This document shows positions 29,005 to 38,911 of a stretch of DNA of 64,000 nucleotides, piece by piece. The position numbers were made by a program, and so were the translations under genes. The notes below the pieces were generated by a model. It saw only the letters and a list, made by a program, of their open reading frames with translations. It was not told where the DNA came from and searched no databases. Each line of letters opens with the position of its first letter. Within the stretch, counting starts at the first letter, position 1. The stretch comes from Polynucleobacter tropicus. GTDB taxonomy: Bacteria; Pseudomonadota; Gammaproteobacteria; Burkholderiales; Burkholderiaceae. The stretch lies in contig NZ_CP028942.1 in assembly GCF_013307225.1 (NCBI RefSeq), positions 1,240,001 to 1,304,000 of the forward strand. Reading direction: 5' to 3'.

Positions 29005-30324
29005 CTATTCGGAGGCACCAACCAAGGCGTCAATTGCCGCCTCAAGCACCCCATCTAAGGAAACGGTCTTTTGCTCCCCTGTGCCACGCAAGTCTTTAAG
29101 GGCAGCTTCGTTCTTAGCCAGCTCGTCTGGGCCAATAATGACCGCAAACGCCGCCCCACTAGCATCCGCCTTCTTCATTTGAGACTTAAAGCTGGCAGAT
29201 TGGCCATCTGGGGGGCAGAACAAAATCGTATCAATACCTGCGCTACGTAAGCGCTCAGCAATAATCATGGCGGCAGTCAATGTCTCGCCACCTTGATGCA
29301 AAACAAAAATATCGCATTGCGCTTGAGGCTCCGGCAAGGAACCAGAAACCTTCATTAGCTCGAGAACACGTTCCATACCCATTGCCCAACCACAAGCAGG
29401 TGCTGCTTTACCACCCATGCGTTCAATTAATGGGTCATAGCGACCACCGCCCGCAATCGTGCCTTGCGCACCTAGCTCGTCAGTGATCCATTCGAAAACA
29501 GTGAGGTTGTAATAATCCAAACCGCGTACTAAGCGTGGATTAATTTTGCAAGGAATGTTGTTTGCCTTCAGTAAAGCTTGAACCGCTTCAAAATGCTTGA
29601 GCGATTCTTCACCCAAGAAATCCAATAACTTTGGTGCGCCTTCAATCAAGGCTTGCATCTCTGGATTTTTAGAATCCAAAATGCGTAATGGGTTTGTAAG
29701 CAGGCGACGTTGAGAATCTTCATCTAGTTGTGACTGATTTTTTTCAAAGTAAGCCACTAAAGCCGCACGATGCTCGGCGCGTTCATTTGCTTGGCCTAAT
29801 GAGTTGATCTCTAGGCGGACGCCCTTCAAACCCAACTCATCCCAAAGGCGCTGTCCCATGAGAATGATTTCTGCATCAATATCCGGGCCAGCAAAACCCA
29901 ATGCCTCGATACCAAACTGGTGGAACTGGCGATAACGACCACGTTGTGGGCGCTCATGGCGGAACATCGGACCTGTGTACCAAAGACGCTTTGGTCCTTC
30001 GTAGAGTAGATTATTTTCAATAACGGAGCGCACTAATGCAGCAGTACCTTCGGGACGCAATGTGAGTTGCTCGCCATTGAGTCTATCTTCAAAGGAGTAC
30101 ATCTCCTTCTCAACAATATCGGTCACCTCACCAATGCCACGTTGAAATACGGCAGTCGCTTCCACAATTGGTGTTCTTAAAAACTCATAGCCATAAGCAC
30201 GAGTGAGATCACGCAGAACATGCTCAAGGTGCGCCCACTGCGCAGCGTCGGCTGGCAATAAATCATTCATGCCACGCACGCCATTAATTTTTTGGACTTT
30301 AGCTTGTTTGTTCTGGTCAGTCAT
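29005..30324 (-). CDS. hisS: Histidyl-tRNA synthetase
   Basis: HisS charges tRNA-His. The 439 residues show class II motif 1 ([24 protein letters not shown]), motif 2 ([51 protein letters not shown]) and the histidine A motif [28 protein letters not shown] and the motif 3 region [13 protein letters not shown] follow. A C-terminal anticodon-binding domain is present, unlike in HisZ. Its leader is an unusual A-rich tandem-repeat spacer after ispG. Confidence 0.97.
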   Translation of the reverse strand: MTDQNKQAKVQKINGVRGMNDLLPADAAQWAHLEHVLRDLTRAYGYEFLRTPIVEATAVFQRGIGEVTDIVEKEMYSFEDRLNGEQLTLRPEGTAALVRSVIENNLLYEGPKRLWYTGPMFRHERPQRGRYRQFHQFGIEALGFAGPDIDAEIILMGQRLWDELGLKGVRLEINSLGQANERAEHRAALVAYFEKNQSQLDEDSQRRLLTNPLRILDSKNPEMQALIEGAPKLLDFLGEESLKHFEAVQALLKANNIPCKINPRLVRGLDYYNLTVFEWITDELGAQGTIAGGGRYDPLIERMGGKAAPACGWAMGMERVLELMKVSGSLPEPQAQCDIFVLHQGGETLTAAMIIAERLRSAGIDTILFCPPDGQSASFKSQMKKADASGAAFAVIIGPDELAKNEAALKDLRGTGEQKTVSLDGVLEAAIDALVGASE

Positions 30325-30394
30325 GTTGTTCTTGCTTTATTGTGCTTACTTTATTGTTCTTGCTTTTTTAGTTTTGCTCTTTTGTTTTGCTCTT
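30325..30394. repeat. Two tandem arrays (14 bp x3 and 13 bp x2) in the ispG-hisS spacer
   Basis: Three 14-bp units start at 30325, 30339 and 30353 (GTTGTTCTTGCTTT, ATTGTGCTTACTTT, ATTGTTCTTGCTTT). Two 13-bp units start at 30369 and 30382 (TAGTTTTGCTCTT, TTGTTTTGCTCTT). They fill nearly the whole 75-bp spacer and form an A-rich hisS leader on the transcript. Confidence 0.8.
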
Positions 30395-30399
30395 ATTTT

Positions 30400-31665
30400 T
30401 TATTTTGGAGCGTAGTTTTGTTTGACGTAGTCATCTACGATCACCTGAAACTCTTGAGCGATATTTTCGCCACGTAATGTCTTTACTTTAACCCCATCCA
30501 CGAATACCGGGGCTGCAGGGGTCTCCCCCGTGCCGGGCAAGGAAATACCAATATTGGCATGCTTGCTTTCACCCGGCCCGTTCACGATGCAACCCATAAC
30601 TGCCACATTCATATTTTCTACGCCAGGATGGGTTTTCTTCCAAACAGGCATTTGCTGGCGCAAGTAAGACTGAATATTGGCAGCCAATTCCTGGAAAGTG
30701 GTGCTGGTCGTTCTACCGCATCCAGGACATGCAATCACCATTGGCGTGAAATTACGCAAGCCCATGGTTTGCAAAATCTCTTGAGCAACGATGACTTCGT
30801 TCTCACGCGGGGCGCCAGGCTCTGGGGTTAAAGACACTCGAATGGTGTCGCCAATGCCCTCTTGCAACAAAATACCCATCGCCGCAGTAGAGGCCACAAT
30901 TCCTTTGCTGCCCATTCCCGCTTCTGTTAGACCCAAATGCAATGGGTAGTCTGAGCGACGTGATAAATCACGATAGACAGCTACTAAGTCTTGTACATTG
31001 CTCACTTTGCATGAGAGCAAGATTTGATTAGGGCTCATACCCAACTCAACTGCTTTCTCGGCAGACTGCAATGCTGATTGAATCAACGCTTCAATCATCA
31101 CCTCTTGCGCAGTCTTTGGAACTTCAAGGGCTGCATTGCTATCCATAATGGAGGCTAATAGATCCTGATCTAAGCTACCCCAGTTCACACCAATTCGTAT
31201 TGGCTTGTCATATTTACAAGCCGCTTCAATCATTTGCGCAAATTGAGGATCACGCTTCGCACCCTTACCCACATTGCCTGGGTTGATGCGATATTTAGAG
31301 AGTGCTTTAGCGCATTCTGGAAAATCATTTAATAGCGTGTGGCCGTTGTAATGAAAGTCGCCAATCAAAGGCACCAAGATATCCATCTTGTCCAATTGCT
31401 CGCGGATATAAGGAACCGCAGCCGCTGCCTCAGGCGTATTGACAGTAATGCGCACCATCTCCGAACCTGCACGGGCCAATTCTTTTATCTGAATCGCTGT
31501 ACCTACCGCATCAGCCGTATCTGTATTGGTCATTGACTGCACGCGTACAGGCGCATCGCCACCAACAGTAATGATGTTGGTTTTCCAAGCTACCTGCGCT
31601 TGGCGAGTAGCGCGCTTTGGCGATGGGCCCAAAGGCAATGGAGTTGGTTTTGTTGAATCGCTCAT
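30400..31665 (-). CDS. ispG: 4-hydroxy-3-methylbut-2-en-1-yl diphosphate synthase
   Basis: IspG (GcpE) performs the penultimate step of the MEP isoprenoid pathway with a 4Fe-4S cluster. The 421 residues start with an N-terminal TIM barrel ([36 protein letters not shown]). The reductase-like C-terminal domain holds the cluster cysteines in ACPGCGRTT and [12 protein letters not shown]. It is the long proteobacterial form. In many relatives pilW/pilF and a rodZ-like gene lie between rlmN and ispG; here they are missing and ispG follows rlmN by 27 bp. Confidence 0.96.
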   Translation of the reverse strand: MSDSTKPTPLPLGPSPKRATRQAQVAWKTNIITVGGDAPVRVQSMTNTDTADAVGTAIQIKELARAGSEMVRITVNTPEAAAAVPYIREQLDKMDILVPLIGDFHYNGHTLLNDFPECAKALSKYRINPGNVGKGAKRDPQFAQMIEAACKYDKPIRIGVNWGSLDQDLLASIMDSNAALEVPKTAQEVMIEALIQSALQSAEKAVELGMSPNQILLSCKVSNVQDLVAVYRDLSRRSDYPLHLGLTEAGMGSKGIVASTAAMGILLQEGIGDTIRVSLTPEPGAPRENEVIVAQEILQTMGLRNFTPMVIACPGCGRTTSTTFQELAANIQSYLRQQMPVWKKTHPGVENMNVAVMGCIVNGPGESKHANIGISLPGTGETPAAPVFVDGVKVKTLRGENIAQEFQVIVDDYVKQNYAPK

Positions 31666-31676
31666 ATCAATTTAAT

Positions 31677-31702
31677 TTCTGAATTCAGCTTCTTAATTCA
31701 AC
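31677..31702. repeat. 13-bp tandem repeat (2 units) across the rlmN stop codon
   Basis: TTCTGAATTCAGC (31677-31689) and TTCTTAATTCAAC (31690-31702) differ at two positions. The rlmN stop (31693-31695) is inside the second copy. Confidence 0.7.
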
Positions 31703-32886
31703 TTTTTCAGCCACTCAATCGGCTGTTCATTAGTTTGAGCATCGACGATGATTTCAGAATCATGTACTGCGCGCTCACGCACACGAGTACGATCGACAAC
31801 ATCCCCCGCCAACTGACCACAAGCAGCGGCAATATCATCGCCGCGGGTCTTGCGTACTGTGGCGACCATGCCCGCATCTAAGAGAATGCTTGCAAAGATG
31901 TTCACTCGTTGAGCTGGCGAGCGCTTCAAGCCAGACTCGGGGAAAGGATTAAATGGAATGAGGTTGATCTTGCACTTAATGTTTTTCAGTAAGCGCACTA
32001 ATTCTTTTGCCTGAATGTCGGAATCATTCACACCATCGAGCATGCAGTATTCAAAGGTCAAGAAATCCCTTGGCGCAAACGGTAAATAGCGCTCACATGC
32101 ATCGAGCAACTCACGTAGAGGGTATTTCTGATTCAAAGGCACCAATTGATCACGCAAAGCATCATTGGGTGCATGCAGAGACACCGCTAATGCCACCGGG
32201 CAATCTTGCGCTAAGCGATCAATCATTGGCACGACACCTGACGTTGAAACTGTCACACGACGACGCGATAAACCATAGGCTCGATCATCCAACATCAGAC
32301 GCAGTGCGGATACCACGTTGTCGTAGTTGAGTAATGGCTCACCCATACCCATCATTACCACATTGGAGATCACGCGTCCTGTGTGCTCCCAACCAGGTGT
32401 TGGATATTTTTCAATACGACGCACTGCGTCTGGATCATTGCGCAATAAATGCTCAGCAAACCATAATTGACCGATGATTTCTCCGGAAGTCAGGTTGCGT
32501 GAGAATCCTTGATGTCCAGTAGAACAAAAACGGCAATTGACAGCGCACCCTGCTTGCGAAGAGATACACAGAGTACCTCGATCATCCTCGGGGATATAAA
32601 CAGACTCAACCGCATTACCGGCGCCCACGTCCAATAGCCACTTGCGTGTGCCGTCTTGGGCATGTTCGTCCTTGATAACGGGAAGAGAGAGTACTTCTGC
32701 CTTATCGAGCAAGGTTGCTCGGAAGGTTTTTGCTAGATCACTCATGTCATTAATGTTGGATACACCACGTTGATGTATCCACTGCATGAGCTGCTTTGCC
32801 CTGAAGGGCTTTTCGTTTAACCCCGCGACATACGCCGCCATTTGGTCAGCGTCAAAATCTAAGAGATTTACGCGCGGGGAGGTCAA
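31693..32886 (-). CDS. rlmN: Dual-specificity RNA methyltransferase RlmN
   Basis: RlmN is a radical-SAM enzyme that makes m2A2503 in 23S rRNA and m2A37 in tRNAs. The 397 residues carry the CxxxCxxC motif in [21 protein letters not shown] (about 108-120). [12 protein letters not shown] and [10 protein letters not shown], and the C-terminal Cys in [18 protein letters not shown] (about 355), which forms the methyl carrier intermediate, are all present. The gene is 42 bp downstream of ndk. Confidence 0.96.
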   Translation of the reverse strand: MTSPRVNLLDFDADQMAAYVAGLNEKPFRAKQLMQWIHQRGVSNINDMSDLAKTFRATLLDKAEVLSLPVIKDEHAQDGTRKWLLDVGAGNAVESVYIPEDDRGTLCISSQAGCAVNCRFCSTGHQGFSRNLTSGEIIGQLWFAEHLLRNDPDAVRRIEKYPTPGWEHTGRVISNVVMMGMGEPLLNYDNVVSALRLMLDDRAYGLSRRRVTVSTSGVVPMIDRLAQDCPVALAVSLHAPNDALRDQLVPLNQKYPLRELLDACERYLPFAPRDFLTFEYCMLDGVNDSDIQAKELVRLLKNIKCKINLIPFNPFPESGLKRSPAQRVNIFASILLDAGMVATVRKTRGDDIAAACGQLAGDVVDRTRVRERAVHDSEIIVDAQTNEQPIEWLKKLN

Positions 32887-32928
32887 TGCGACTACTTATC
32901 AATAAAGTTATTGAATAGCCAGTAACGA

Positions 32929-33354
32929 TTAACGATTGAAAACGTTCATGCCAGGGAAGAAGAATGCAACTTCCACAGCAGCAGTTTCAGGGGCGTCAGA
33001 ACCGTGTACTGCGTTCGCATCGATGCTGTCAGCAAAATCAGCACGAATTGTGCCTTTTTCTGCTTTTTTAGGATCAGTAGCACCCATCAAGTCGCGATTC
33101 TTAAGGATGGCGCCTTCACCTTGCAATACCTGAATCATGACTGGGCCAGAAATCATGAAGCTCACCAAATCTTTAAAGAAAGGACGCTCTTTGTGAACGG
33201 CATAGAACTGCTCTGCTTCAGATTGTGAGAGATGTGCCATTTTGGACGCCACGATCTTCAAACCAGCTGATTCAAAACGGTCATAGATTTTGCCGATGAC
33301 GTTTTTAGCTACAGCATCAGGTTTGATAATTGAGAGGGTGCGTTCGATTGCCAT
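32929..33354 (-). CDS. ndk: Nucleoside diphosphate kinase
   Basis: Ndk equilibrates nucleoside di- and triphosphates. The 141 residues show the N-terminal [20 protein letters not shown] block. The active-site His lies in [25 protein letters not shown] (about residue 117). [17 protein letters not shown] is also diagnostic. The stop codon lies within a 7-bp tandem (AACGATT twice, 32924-32937). It is divergent from the Bax-inhibitor family gene across 257 bp. Confidence 0.97.
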   Translation of the reverse strand: MAIERTLSIIKPDAVAKNVIGKIYDRFESAGLKIVASKMAHLSQSEAEQFYAVHKERPFFKDLVSFMISGPVMIQVLQGEGAILKNRDLMGATDPKKAEKGTIRADFADSIDANAVHGSDAPETAAVEVAFFFPGMNVFNR

Positions 33355-33611
33355 TCAGGACTCCAATAGTGATTTCAAAGGTATTTACTAGGAAGGGTCA
33401 ATAAGTACCCTGCTCTAGCGACCCCCGAATTATACATTGTCTGACCGTATTTACCCCTATATTGGTAGGGCTAAGCTCTTGAATTTACAAGGTATAACCC
33501 CTCGGTTTGTAGTCTTTTTATGGCAGGTCTTGAAATTAGGGTGTTTTGTCTATACTTAGTGTCAACAGCCCTTGATGGGCTCATGTATTTACTACGAAAG
33601 AAGGAGTCTAT

Positions 33612-34313
33612 ATGAGTGACCTGAACTCTTACGGCTTTGGTCAAGCTGGCTCAATCAGTACCGTTCAAGTACGCAACCGCGTACTGCGTAATACCTATGC
33701 GCTCTTAGCGCTCTCCATGGTGCCTACTGTAATTGGCGCCTGGTTAGGTGTTGCCATGGGACTTGATCTGTTTGCTGGTAGCCCATTCATGGGTTTCATC
33801 GTGTTCATGGCAGTTGCTTTTGGTTTCTTCTGGGCAATCGACAAAAATAAAGACACTGGCGTGGGTGTTCTGCTCCTATTGGGCTTCACCTTCTTCATGG
33901 GCATCATGCTCTCTCGCTTGGTTGGCTTTACGCTCAACAGCTACAGCAACGGCGCAGCACTCATCATGCTGTCCTTCGGTGGCACAGCGGCAATCTTCGC
34001 GACTATGGCTACGATTGCAACGGTAAGTAAGAGTGACTTTGCTGGTATGGGCAAATGGCTGATGGTTGGCGTTCTACTCTTGATCGTTGCCTCTTTGGCA
34101 AACATCTGGTTGCAACTACCTGCCCTGATGTTGACTGTGATGGTTCTTGCTATCGCCATCTTCTCTGCGTTCATTCTGGTTGATGTACAACGCGTAGTTA
34201 ATGGTGGTGAAACCAACTACATCATGGCTACATTAGCAATCTACTTGGATGTGTACAACGTATTCACCAACCTGCTTGCTCTCTTGGGCATCTTTGGTGG
34301 CAATCGCGACTAA
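33612..34313 (+). CDS. Bax inhibitor-1/YccA family membrane protein
   Basis: The 233-residue protein has seven hydrophobic segments, as in the BI-1 (UPF0005, YbhL/YccA) family. The conserved C-terminus includes DVYNVFTNLLALLGIFGGNRD, where the acidic residue forms the pH-sensing pair. Bacterial members act as calcium leak channels or, for YccA, as FtsH modulators; which applies here is open. The latter would link it to hflKC, encoded nearby. A good ribosome site (AAGGAG) precedes the ATG at 33612. A TACG-loop terminator follows. Confidence 0.88.
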   Translation: MSDLNSYGFGQAGSISTVQVRNRVLRNTYALLALSMVPTVIGAWLGVAMGLDLFAGSPFMGFIVFMAVAFGFFWAIDKNKDTGVGVLLLLGFTFFMGIMLSRLVGFTLNSYSNGAALIMLSFGGTAAIFATMATIATVSKSDFAGMGKWLMVGVLLLIVASLANIWLQLPALMLTVMVLAIAIFSAFILVDVQRVVNGGETNYIMATLAIYLDVYNVFTNLLALLGIFGGNRD

Positions 34314-34333
34314 ACGAGAAGACTGAGTAAGTC

Positions 34334-34358
34334 AAAAGGCGCCTACGGGCGCCTTTTT
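34334..34358. terminator. Bidirectional rho-independent terminator
   Basis: AAAAGGCGCC and GGCGCCTTTT form a perfect 10-bp stem around a TACG loop, with T/A tracts on both sides. It lies between the convergent YccA-family gene and rlmD and can serve both. Confidence 0.9.
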
Positions 34359-35820
34359 ATTTACCCGCGACCTCTTCCAAACTACGGTCAAATACCGCCA
34401 TTGATTCCATATGCGATGTATGTGGGAACATATTGACGATGCCAGCCCCTTTAAGGGTGTAGCCAGCTTGATGGCACAAGATATCTGCGTCTCTTGCTAG
34501 CGTCTTAGGATTACAAGACACATACACAATGCGCTTTGGCAATAAAGGGCTTTTCTGCAGATGCAAGTCTGCTAGCGCTTTGCATATCTCCATGGCGCCT
34601 TCACGCGGTGGATCCATTAGCCAACGATCCGATTTTCCCCAAGAGGCAATGGTTTCGGTTGTAACTTCAAATAAATCGCTTTGCATGAAGCTAGCTTTAT
34701 CAGCCAAGCCATTGTGCTGCGCATTTGCTTTTGCGCGCGTGGTTAAGGTTGCCAAACCTTCGATGCCTAATACTTGTTTTGCCTTGCGCGCTAATGGTAA
34801 TGTGAAATTACCAATACCGCAGAACAGGTCGAGAACCCGATCGCCCTCTTTTACTTCTAGCAAACGAATCGCCTTGCTTACTAGAGAGCGATTCATCATG
34901 TGATTAACTTGGGTAAAGTCAGTAGGCTTAAATGGCATCTCGATTTCAAACTCGGGAAGACGGTAACAAAGCTTGCCGGTCTCAGGGTAAAACGGCGCAA
35001 CTGACTCAATACCTTTGGGTTGCAACCAAATCCAGACATTGTGGCGGTCAGCAAATTGCCGTAGCAAGGCATTGTCTTCTTTGCTAAGCGGTTTCAAATT
35101 CCGAAAGACCAGGGCCGTAACTGGCGCAGCTCTCTTTGGATCATCCGAATTTGGTTCCTCCGGCTCACCTACAGCAATCTCAATTTGCGGCATACGATCC
35201 ACAATCGATAAGCCCATTACTAATTTGCGCATCTCTGGCAATAGATCAGATAGATGCTTGGGCAAAATCTCACAAGCCAGCATATCGGCTACATAACCAC
35301 TTTTACCTTCATGAAAGCCTATTAAGACGGTGCCTTTTTTAATCGAGCGATTTACAGCACTTAAGCGTGCGCGATGTCGATACTCCCAAGTGGGACCACC
35401 CATCGGGCGAAGAATTTCTTCGGGGGTGACTTTGGCGATATGGCGTAAGTCATCTTCTAGAACACGCTGCTTCATCGCTACCTGCGCTCGGATATCGAGA
35501 TGTTGCATCGTGCATCCACCACATACTCCAAATGCCGCACACTTGGGTTGCGCTCTAAAGACAGCTTGTTTCAGAATGTCGCGCACTTTAGCTTTTGCAA
35601 AGCGCGCTTTATCGCTAGTGATTGTGTAGGTGACTAACTCAGTAGGTAATGCGCCTTTGATAAAAATGACTTTACCACTTGCATCGTGATCTACTTCCTC
35701 TGTTTCCGCACTCTTAACATTTGGAGCTAGACGTGCGATTCCTTGAGCATCTAAATCGAGGGACTCAACAATAATCGGCTCAGTCACTTCAATGTTGACT
35801 GGCTTATCCCCTCTACGCAT
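34357..35820 (-). CDS. rlmD: 23S rRNA (uracil(1939)-C(5))-methyltransferase RlmD
   Basis: RlmD methylates U1939 and holds a 4Fe-4S cluster. The 487 residues comprise an N-terminal TRAM domain (VESLDLDAQGIARL) and the cluster cysteines CAAFGVCGGC. A SAM-binding fold with LDLFCGIGNFTLPLARKAKQVLG and the catalytic Cys in YVSCNPKTLARDADIL (about 443) follow. It overlaps the upstream exonuclease gene by 8 bp and ends in the shared terminator. Confidence 0.95.
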   Translation of the reverse strand: MRRGDKPVNIEVTEPIIVESLDLDAQGIARLAPNVKSAETEEVDHDASGKVIFIKGALPTELVTYTITSDKARFAKAKVRDILKQAVFRAQPKCAAFGVCGGCTMQHLDIRAQVAMKQRVLEDDLRHIAKVTPEEILRPMGGPTWEYRHRARLSAVNRSIKKGTVLIGFHEGKSGYVADMLACEILPKHLSDLLPEMRKLVMGLSIVDRMPQIEIAVGEPEEPNSDDPKRAAPVTALVFRNLKPLSKEDNALLRQFADRHNVWIWLQPKGIESVAPFYPETGKLCYRLPEFEIEMPFKPTDFTQVNHMMNRSLVSKAIRLLEVKEGDRVLDLFCGIGNFTLPLARKAKQVLGIEGLATLTTRAKANAQHNGLADKASFMQSDLFEVTTETIASWGKSDRWLMDPPREGAMEICKALADLHLQKSPLLPKRIVYVSCNPKTLARDADILCHQAGYTLKGAGIVNMFPHTSHMESMAVFDRSLEEVAGK

Positions 35821-36634
35821 CCGCTGCGAAGCCTGCTAGATACTCTTGCCACTGACCGCCATTTGGCTCTTTGGCTTCTTTCTCTAGATAGGCCTTAACA
35901 AAAGCAATTTCTTCTTGGTACTCTTCAGCAGTGAAACCACCACGTAGTAATTGAAAACGACAGTACATTAAATAGGTATTCACGACATCGGTTTCGCAAT
36001 AGCGACGAATATCGTTGATCTTGCCTTCTTGATAGGCTGGCCATACTTGACTGCCATCCATGCCCATCTTGCCAGGAAAGCCACATAATTTTGCTAAGCC
36101 ATCCAAGGGTGCGTTTGCCCTGCCATTAAATTTAGCCAAGAGATCCATCATATCGAGATGGCGCATGTGATAACGGCTGATGTAGTTGTTCCACTTAAAG
36201 TCACGGCTATCGGCTTCCTGACTCTCACCCATCTCCCAATAACGGGATGCCTGAATATGATTGGCTAAGGCGCGATAGTGCAAGACTGGCAAGTCAAAAC
36301 CACTGCCATTCCAAGAAACCAATTGTGGGGTGTACTTTTCAACGAGATCAAAGAAGGCTTGAACAATTATTTTCTCATCATCTTCTGGCGTGCCGAGTGT
36401 GCCTACTTTGATTTGAGGTAGACCCTCTTTTGTGGTCCTGCGAATAACACAAGATATCGCCACCACCTTTTGCAAAAAAAGAGGCAGAAACTCACTTCCT
36501 GTTTTTTCTGCGCGCTCTGCCATTGCCTTAGCGGCAACTTCGGCATCACTCATCGAATCTGGATAACCCTCAACGCGACGCAACCCTGCTACATCTGGAA
36601 TGGTTTCAATATCAAAGACGAGAACAGTAGCCAT
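35813..36634 (-). CDS. 3'-5' exonuclease, PolB-exonuclease-like (DEDD)
   Basis: The 273-residue protein matches the stand-alone exonuclease family related to the proofreading domain of DNA polymerase B. The motif VFDIETIPD near residue 6 gives the first Asp/Glu pair. SWNGSGFDLPVL (about 107-118) is motif II. The C-terminal RRYCETDVVNTYLMYCRF holds the final Asp. It is found in Burkholderiales between nlpD/rpoS and rlmD. The substrate is unknown; DNA repair is inferred. Confidence 0.85.
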   Translation of the reverse strand: MATVLVFDIETIPDVAGLRRVEGYPDSMSDAEVAAKAMAERAEKTGSEFLPLFLQKVVAISCVIRRTTKEGLPQIKVGTLGTPEDDEKIIVQAFFDLVEKYTPQLVSWNGSGFDLPVLHYRALANHIQASRYWEMGESQEADSRDFKWNNYISRYHMRHLDMMDLLAKFNGRANAPLDGLAKLCGFPGKMGMDGSQVWPAYQEGKINDIRRYCETDVVNTYLMYCRFQLLRGGFTAEEYQEEIAFVKAYLEKEAKEPNGGQWQEYLAGFAADA

Positions 36635-36664
36635 GACAGGGTATGAAGATTTGGCGCTACTGTA

Positions 36665-37468
36665 TTACTGCAAATATGGCGTTGGGTTTACTGGCTTACC
36701 GTTTACGCGCAATTCAAAGTGCAGTTTTGGTGAATTCGTATCGGAATCACCCATCTCGGCAATCTTCTGACCTTTACGAACGCTATCACCCTCTTTCACC
36801 AAGAGCTTGCTGTTATGGGCGTAGGCTGTGAGATAAGTGTTGTCATGTTTGACGATGATGAGATTACCGTAGCCGCGCAAACTATTACCTGCATAAACTA
36901 CTTTGCCATCAGCTGCTGCCAAGACTGGCTCGCCAACTTTACCTGCAATATCAATACCTTTATTAGTTTCATTAAATTCGCCAGTCACTTTACCTTTTGC
37001 AGGCCATGACAAACGAATACCCGGTTCTGCAACTAACTCAGACTTAGTCGTCTCTGCTGGCGTAGGCGCATCCGCTTTATCGGTCACGGAACTTGAAGGT
37101 TTTTTATCTACTGGTTTTGCCGCGATGGCTTTAGCATTTGCCGGCGGCTTAATCAAAACTAAATCACCGACTTCAATGACATCGGGATTAAAGCTAGAGT
37201 TCTCGGCTTTATTCCACTGAGCCACATCACGTGGGGCCTGCCCATGATCTAGAGCAATCCGCGCCAAGGTATCACCTCTTTTCACTCGGTAGTAGCCTGG
37301 AGGTGCTGGCTCATATGAACTAGATCCACTGGTACGGTCAATGACGCCGGCTGGTTTTGTGCGAGGTGTTGAACAGCCCGCCACCAACAATATGGAAGCA
37401 GACAAAACCAAAAAGAAAATTGCTTTAAATAAGGCGCTCATAGAATCAGATTTCTTCATCAATCTCAT
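36665..37468 (-). CDS. nlpD: NlpD-like lipoprotein, LysM plus M23 domain
   Basis: NlpD-type proteins activate amidases for septal peptidoglycan splitting. The 267 residues have a lipoprotein signal ending at VAGC (about 28-31). A LysM domain follows ([19 protein letters not shown], about 57-100). The C-terminal M23 (LytM) fold spans about 150-265. The usual first metal His is replaced: the site reads NKGIDIAG instead of HxGxD, as in E. coli NlpD, so it is probably a non-enzymatic activator. Start ATG overlaps the pcm stop by 4 bp. rpoS, which follows nlpD in many relatives, is absent here. Confidence 0.9.
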   Translation of the reverse strand: MRLMKKSDSMSALFKAIFFLVLSASILLVAGCSTPRTKPAGVIDRTSGSSSYEPAPPGYYRVKRGDTLARIALDHGQAPRDVAQWNKAENSSFNPDVIEVGDLVLIKPPANAKAIAAKPVDKKPSSSVTDKADAPTPAETTKSELVAEPGIRLSWPAKGKVTGEFNETNKGIDIAGKVGEPVLAAADGKVVYAGNSLRGYGNLIIVKHDNTYLTAYAHNSKLLVKEGDSVRKGQKIAEMGDSDTNSPKLHFELRVNGKPVNPTPYLQ

Positions 37469-38121
37469 ACTACCCCTGATTGTAAGGGGACAAAAAAGAC
37501 CCCGTCTAAAACAGTTCTTTGATAACGCTGAGAGCTCATTCTTTCTACCATCACTAGTTGCTGCTCTTTTTCGTTCTTGGCTACTGGGGCAACTAACCGT
37601 CCACCAATTGCCAACTGATCAAGCAAAGCGTCTGGTATGCCTAAGCCAGCCGCAGCTAAGATAATTCCATCAAAAGGTGCTGCTTGTGGCAAGCCCAAAA
37701 TACCATCGCCATAAATCAGACGTAGGTTATTAATCCGAAATGGGCGCAACTTCGCTCTTGCTAAATCGTGCAGCGGACGAATACGTTCAATAGAGTACAC
37801 CTCATCAGCCAAGAGGCTGAGTACAGCTGCTTGATAGCCGCAACCGGTACCAATCTCTAGCACTTTACCCAAAGGGTGGCGAGGTTTATGCATGAGCTCA
37901 ATCATGCGTGCCACTACAGAGGGCTTAGATATCGTTTGTTCATGTCCAATAGGCAAAGCCGTATCTTCATATGCTTGCGCATGCAAACCAGGATCCATAA
38001 ATGCATGGCGCGGAACGGTGGCGATTGCTTCTAATGTTTTGCCATGCTTTACTCCACTGGCATGCACTTTTGCTGCAAGCGCCTGGCGATAGGCTGCAAA
38101 TCGTTCAACAGGCTGCTTCAA
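37465..38121 (-). CDS. pcm: Protein-L-isoaspartate O-methyltransferase
   Basis: Pcm repairs isoaspartyl damage in proteins using SAM. Motifs seen are [32 protein letters not shown] and the SAM loop [16 protein letters not shown], with [13 protein letters not shown] further on. A frame to an ATG at 38205 exists but overlaps surE by 88 bp. I chose the TTG at 38121 because it overlaps the surE stop as TTGA and still keeps the first helix ([12 protein letters not shown]). The start is uncertain. It lies between surE and nlpD. Confidence 0.88.
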   Translation of the reverse strand: MKQPVERFAAYRQALAAKVHASGVKHGKTLEAIATVPRHAFMDPGLHAQAYEDTALPIGHEQTISKPSVVARMIELMHKPRHPLGKVLEIGTGCGYQAAVLSLLADEVYSIERIRPLHDLARAKLRPFRINNLRLIYGDGILGLPQAAPFDGIILAAAGLGIPDALLDQLAIGGRLVAPVAKNEKEQQLVMVERMSSQRYQRTVLDGVFFVPLQSGVV

Positions 38122-38909
38122 CCGCGATCCCAACCATTTGCGCGCATCGCCGCTAAACGAGCGTGATGAGTTAAATCCAATTGCATTGGAGTAATCGAGA
38201 TACATCCTTCATTGATTGCATGAAAGTCCGTACCTTCTGAACTGTCTTTTACATGTCCTGCAGCACCAATCCAATATATCTTGTCACCACGAGGGCTGTC
38301 TTGAACGACTACGGGCTGTGAATGATGGCGGTTTCCCAAACGAGTAACACGCCAGCGATACAAATCTTCATATGGGCGATTTGGAATATTGACATTGAGT
38401 AAAGATGCCATGCCATCAGTATGATTTTTGCTCAAGTTGGATACCAGCATTTGCGCCACGATATCATGCGCCGCTTTAGCGGCATCATCAATGCGATTCC
38501 AGCCACGATCAATTTGAGAAAAAGCAATACCTGGAACGCCAAACATGACCCCCTCAATTGCAGCAGCCACTGTTCCTGAGTACAGCACATCCTCACCCAT
38601 GTTCTCACCCTGATTAATTCCAGAGATGACGAGGTCAGGCTTTTCATCCAAGAAGCCAGTCATGGCAACGTGCACGCAATCGGTCGGCGTGCCATTGATG
38701 AAAAAGAATCCATCTCGCTCTCCGCCTGCAACCCGATGAATCGAGAGCGGTCTAGAGAGTGTTAAAGAGTTTGATGCGCCGCTATGATTTTGCTCTGGCG
38801 CAATCACCGTAATACGACCCAAGGGACGTACGGCATTTACCAAGGCCAGCAAACCAGGGGCCAAATAGCCATCGTCATTGGATACCAAAATATGAGGTTG
38901 CTTTGACAT
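38118..38909 (-). CDS. surE: 5'/3'-nucleotidase SurE
   Basis: SurE is a metal-dependent nucleotidase and exopolyphosphatase linked to stationary-phase survival. The 263 residues start with [17 protein letters not shown], which holds the Asp-Asp metal site. The second motif [14 protein letters not shown] and the [12 protein letters not shown] block, then [22 protein letters not shown], are complete. The gene begins only 2 bp after the stop of the RND pump gene, so it is probably translated from the efflux operon's message as well as from any own promoter. Confidence 0.96.
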   Translation of the reverse strand: MSKQPHILVSNDDGYLAPGLLALVNAVRPLGRITVIAPEQNHSGASNSLTLSRPLSIHRVAGGERDGFFFINGTPTDCVHVAMTGFLDEKPDLVISGINQGENMGEDVLYSGTVAAAIEGVMFGVPGIAFSQIDRGWNRIDDAAKAAHDIVAQMLVSNLSKNHTDGMASLLNVNIPNRPYEDLYRWRVTRLGNRHHSQPVVVQDSPRGDKIYWIGAAGHVKDSSEGTDFHAINEGCISITPMQLDLTHHARLAAMRANGWDRG

Positions 38910-38911
38910 CT

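Noticed and set aside
33004..33228. Plus-strand ORF inside ndk
   Set aside because: Antisense shadow of a conserved gene.
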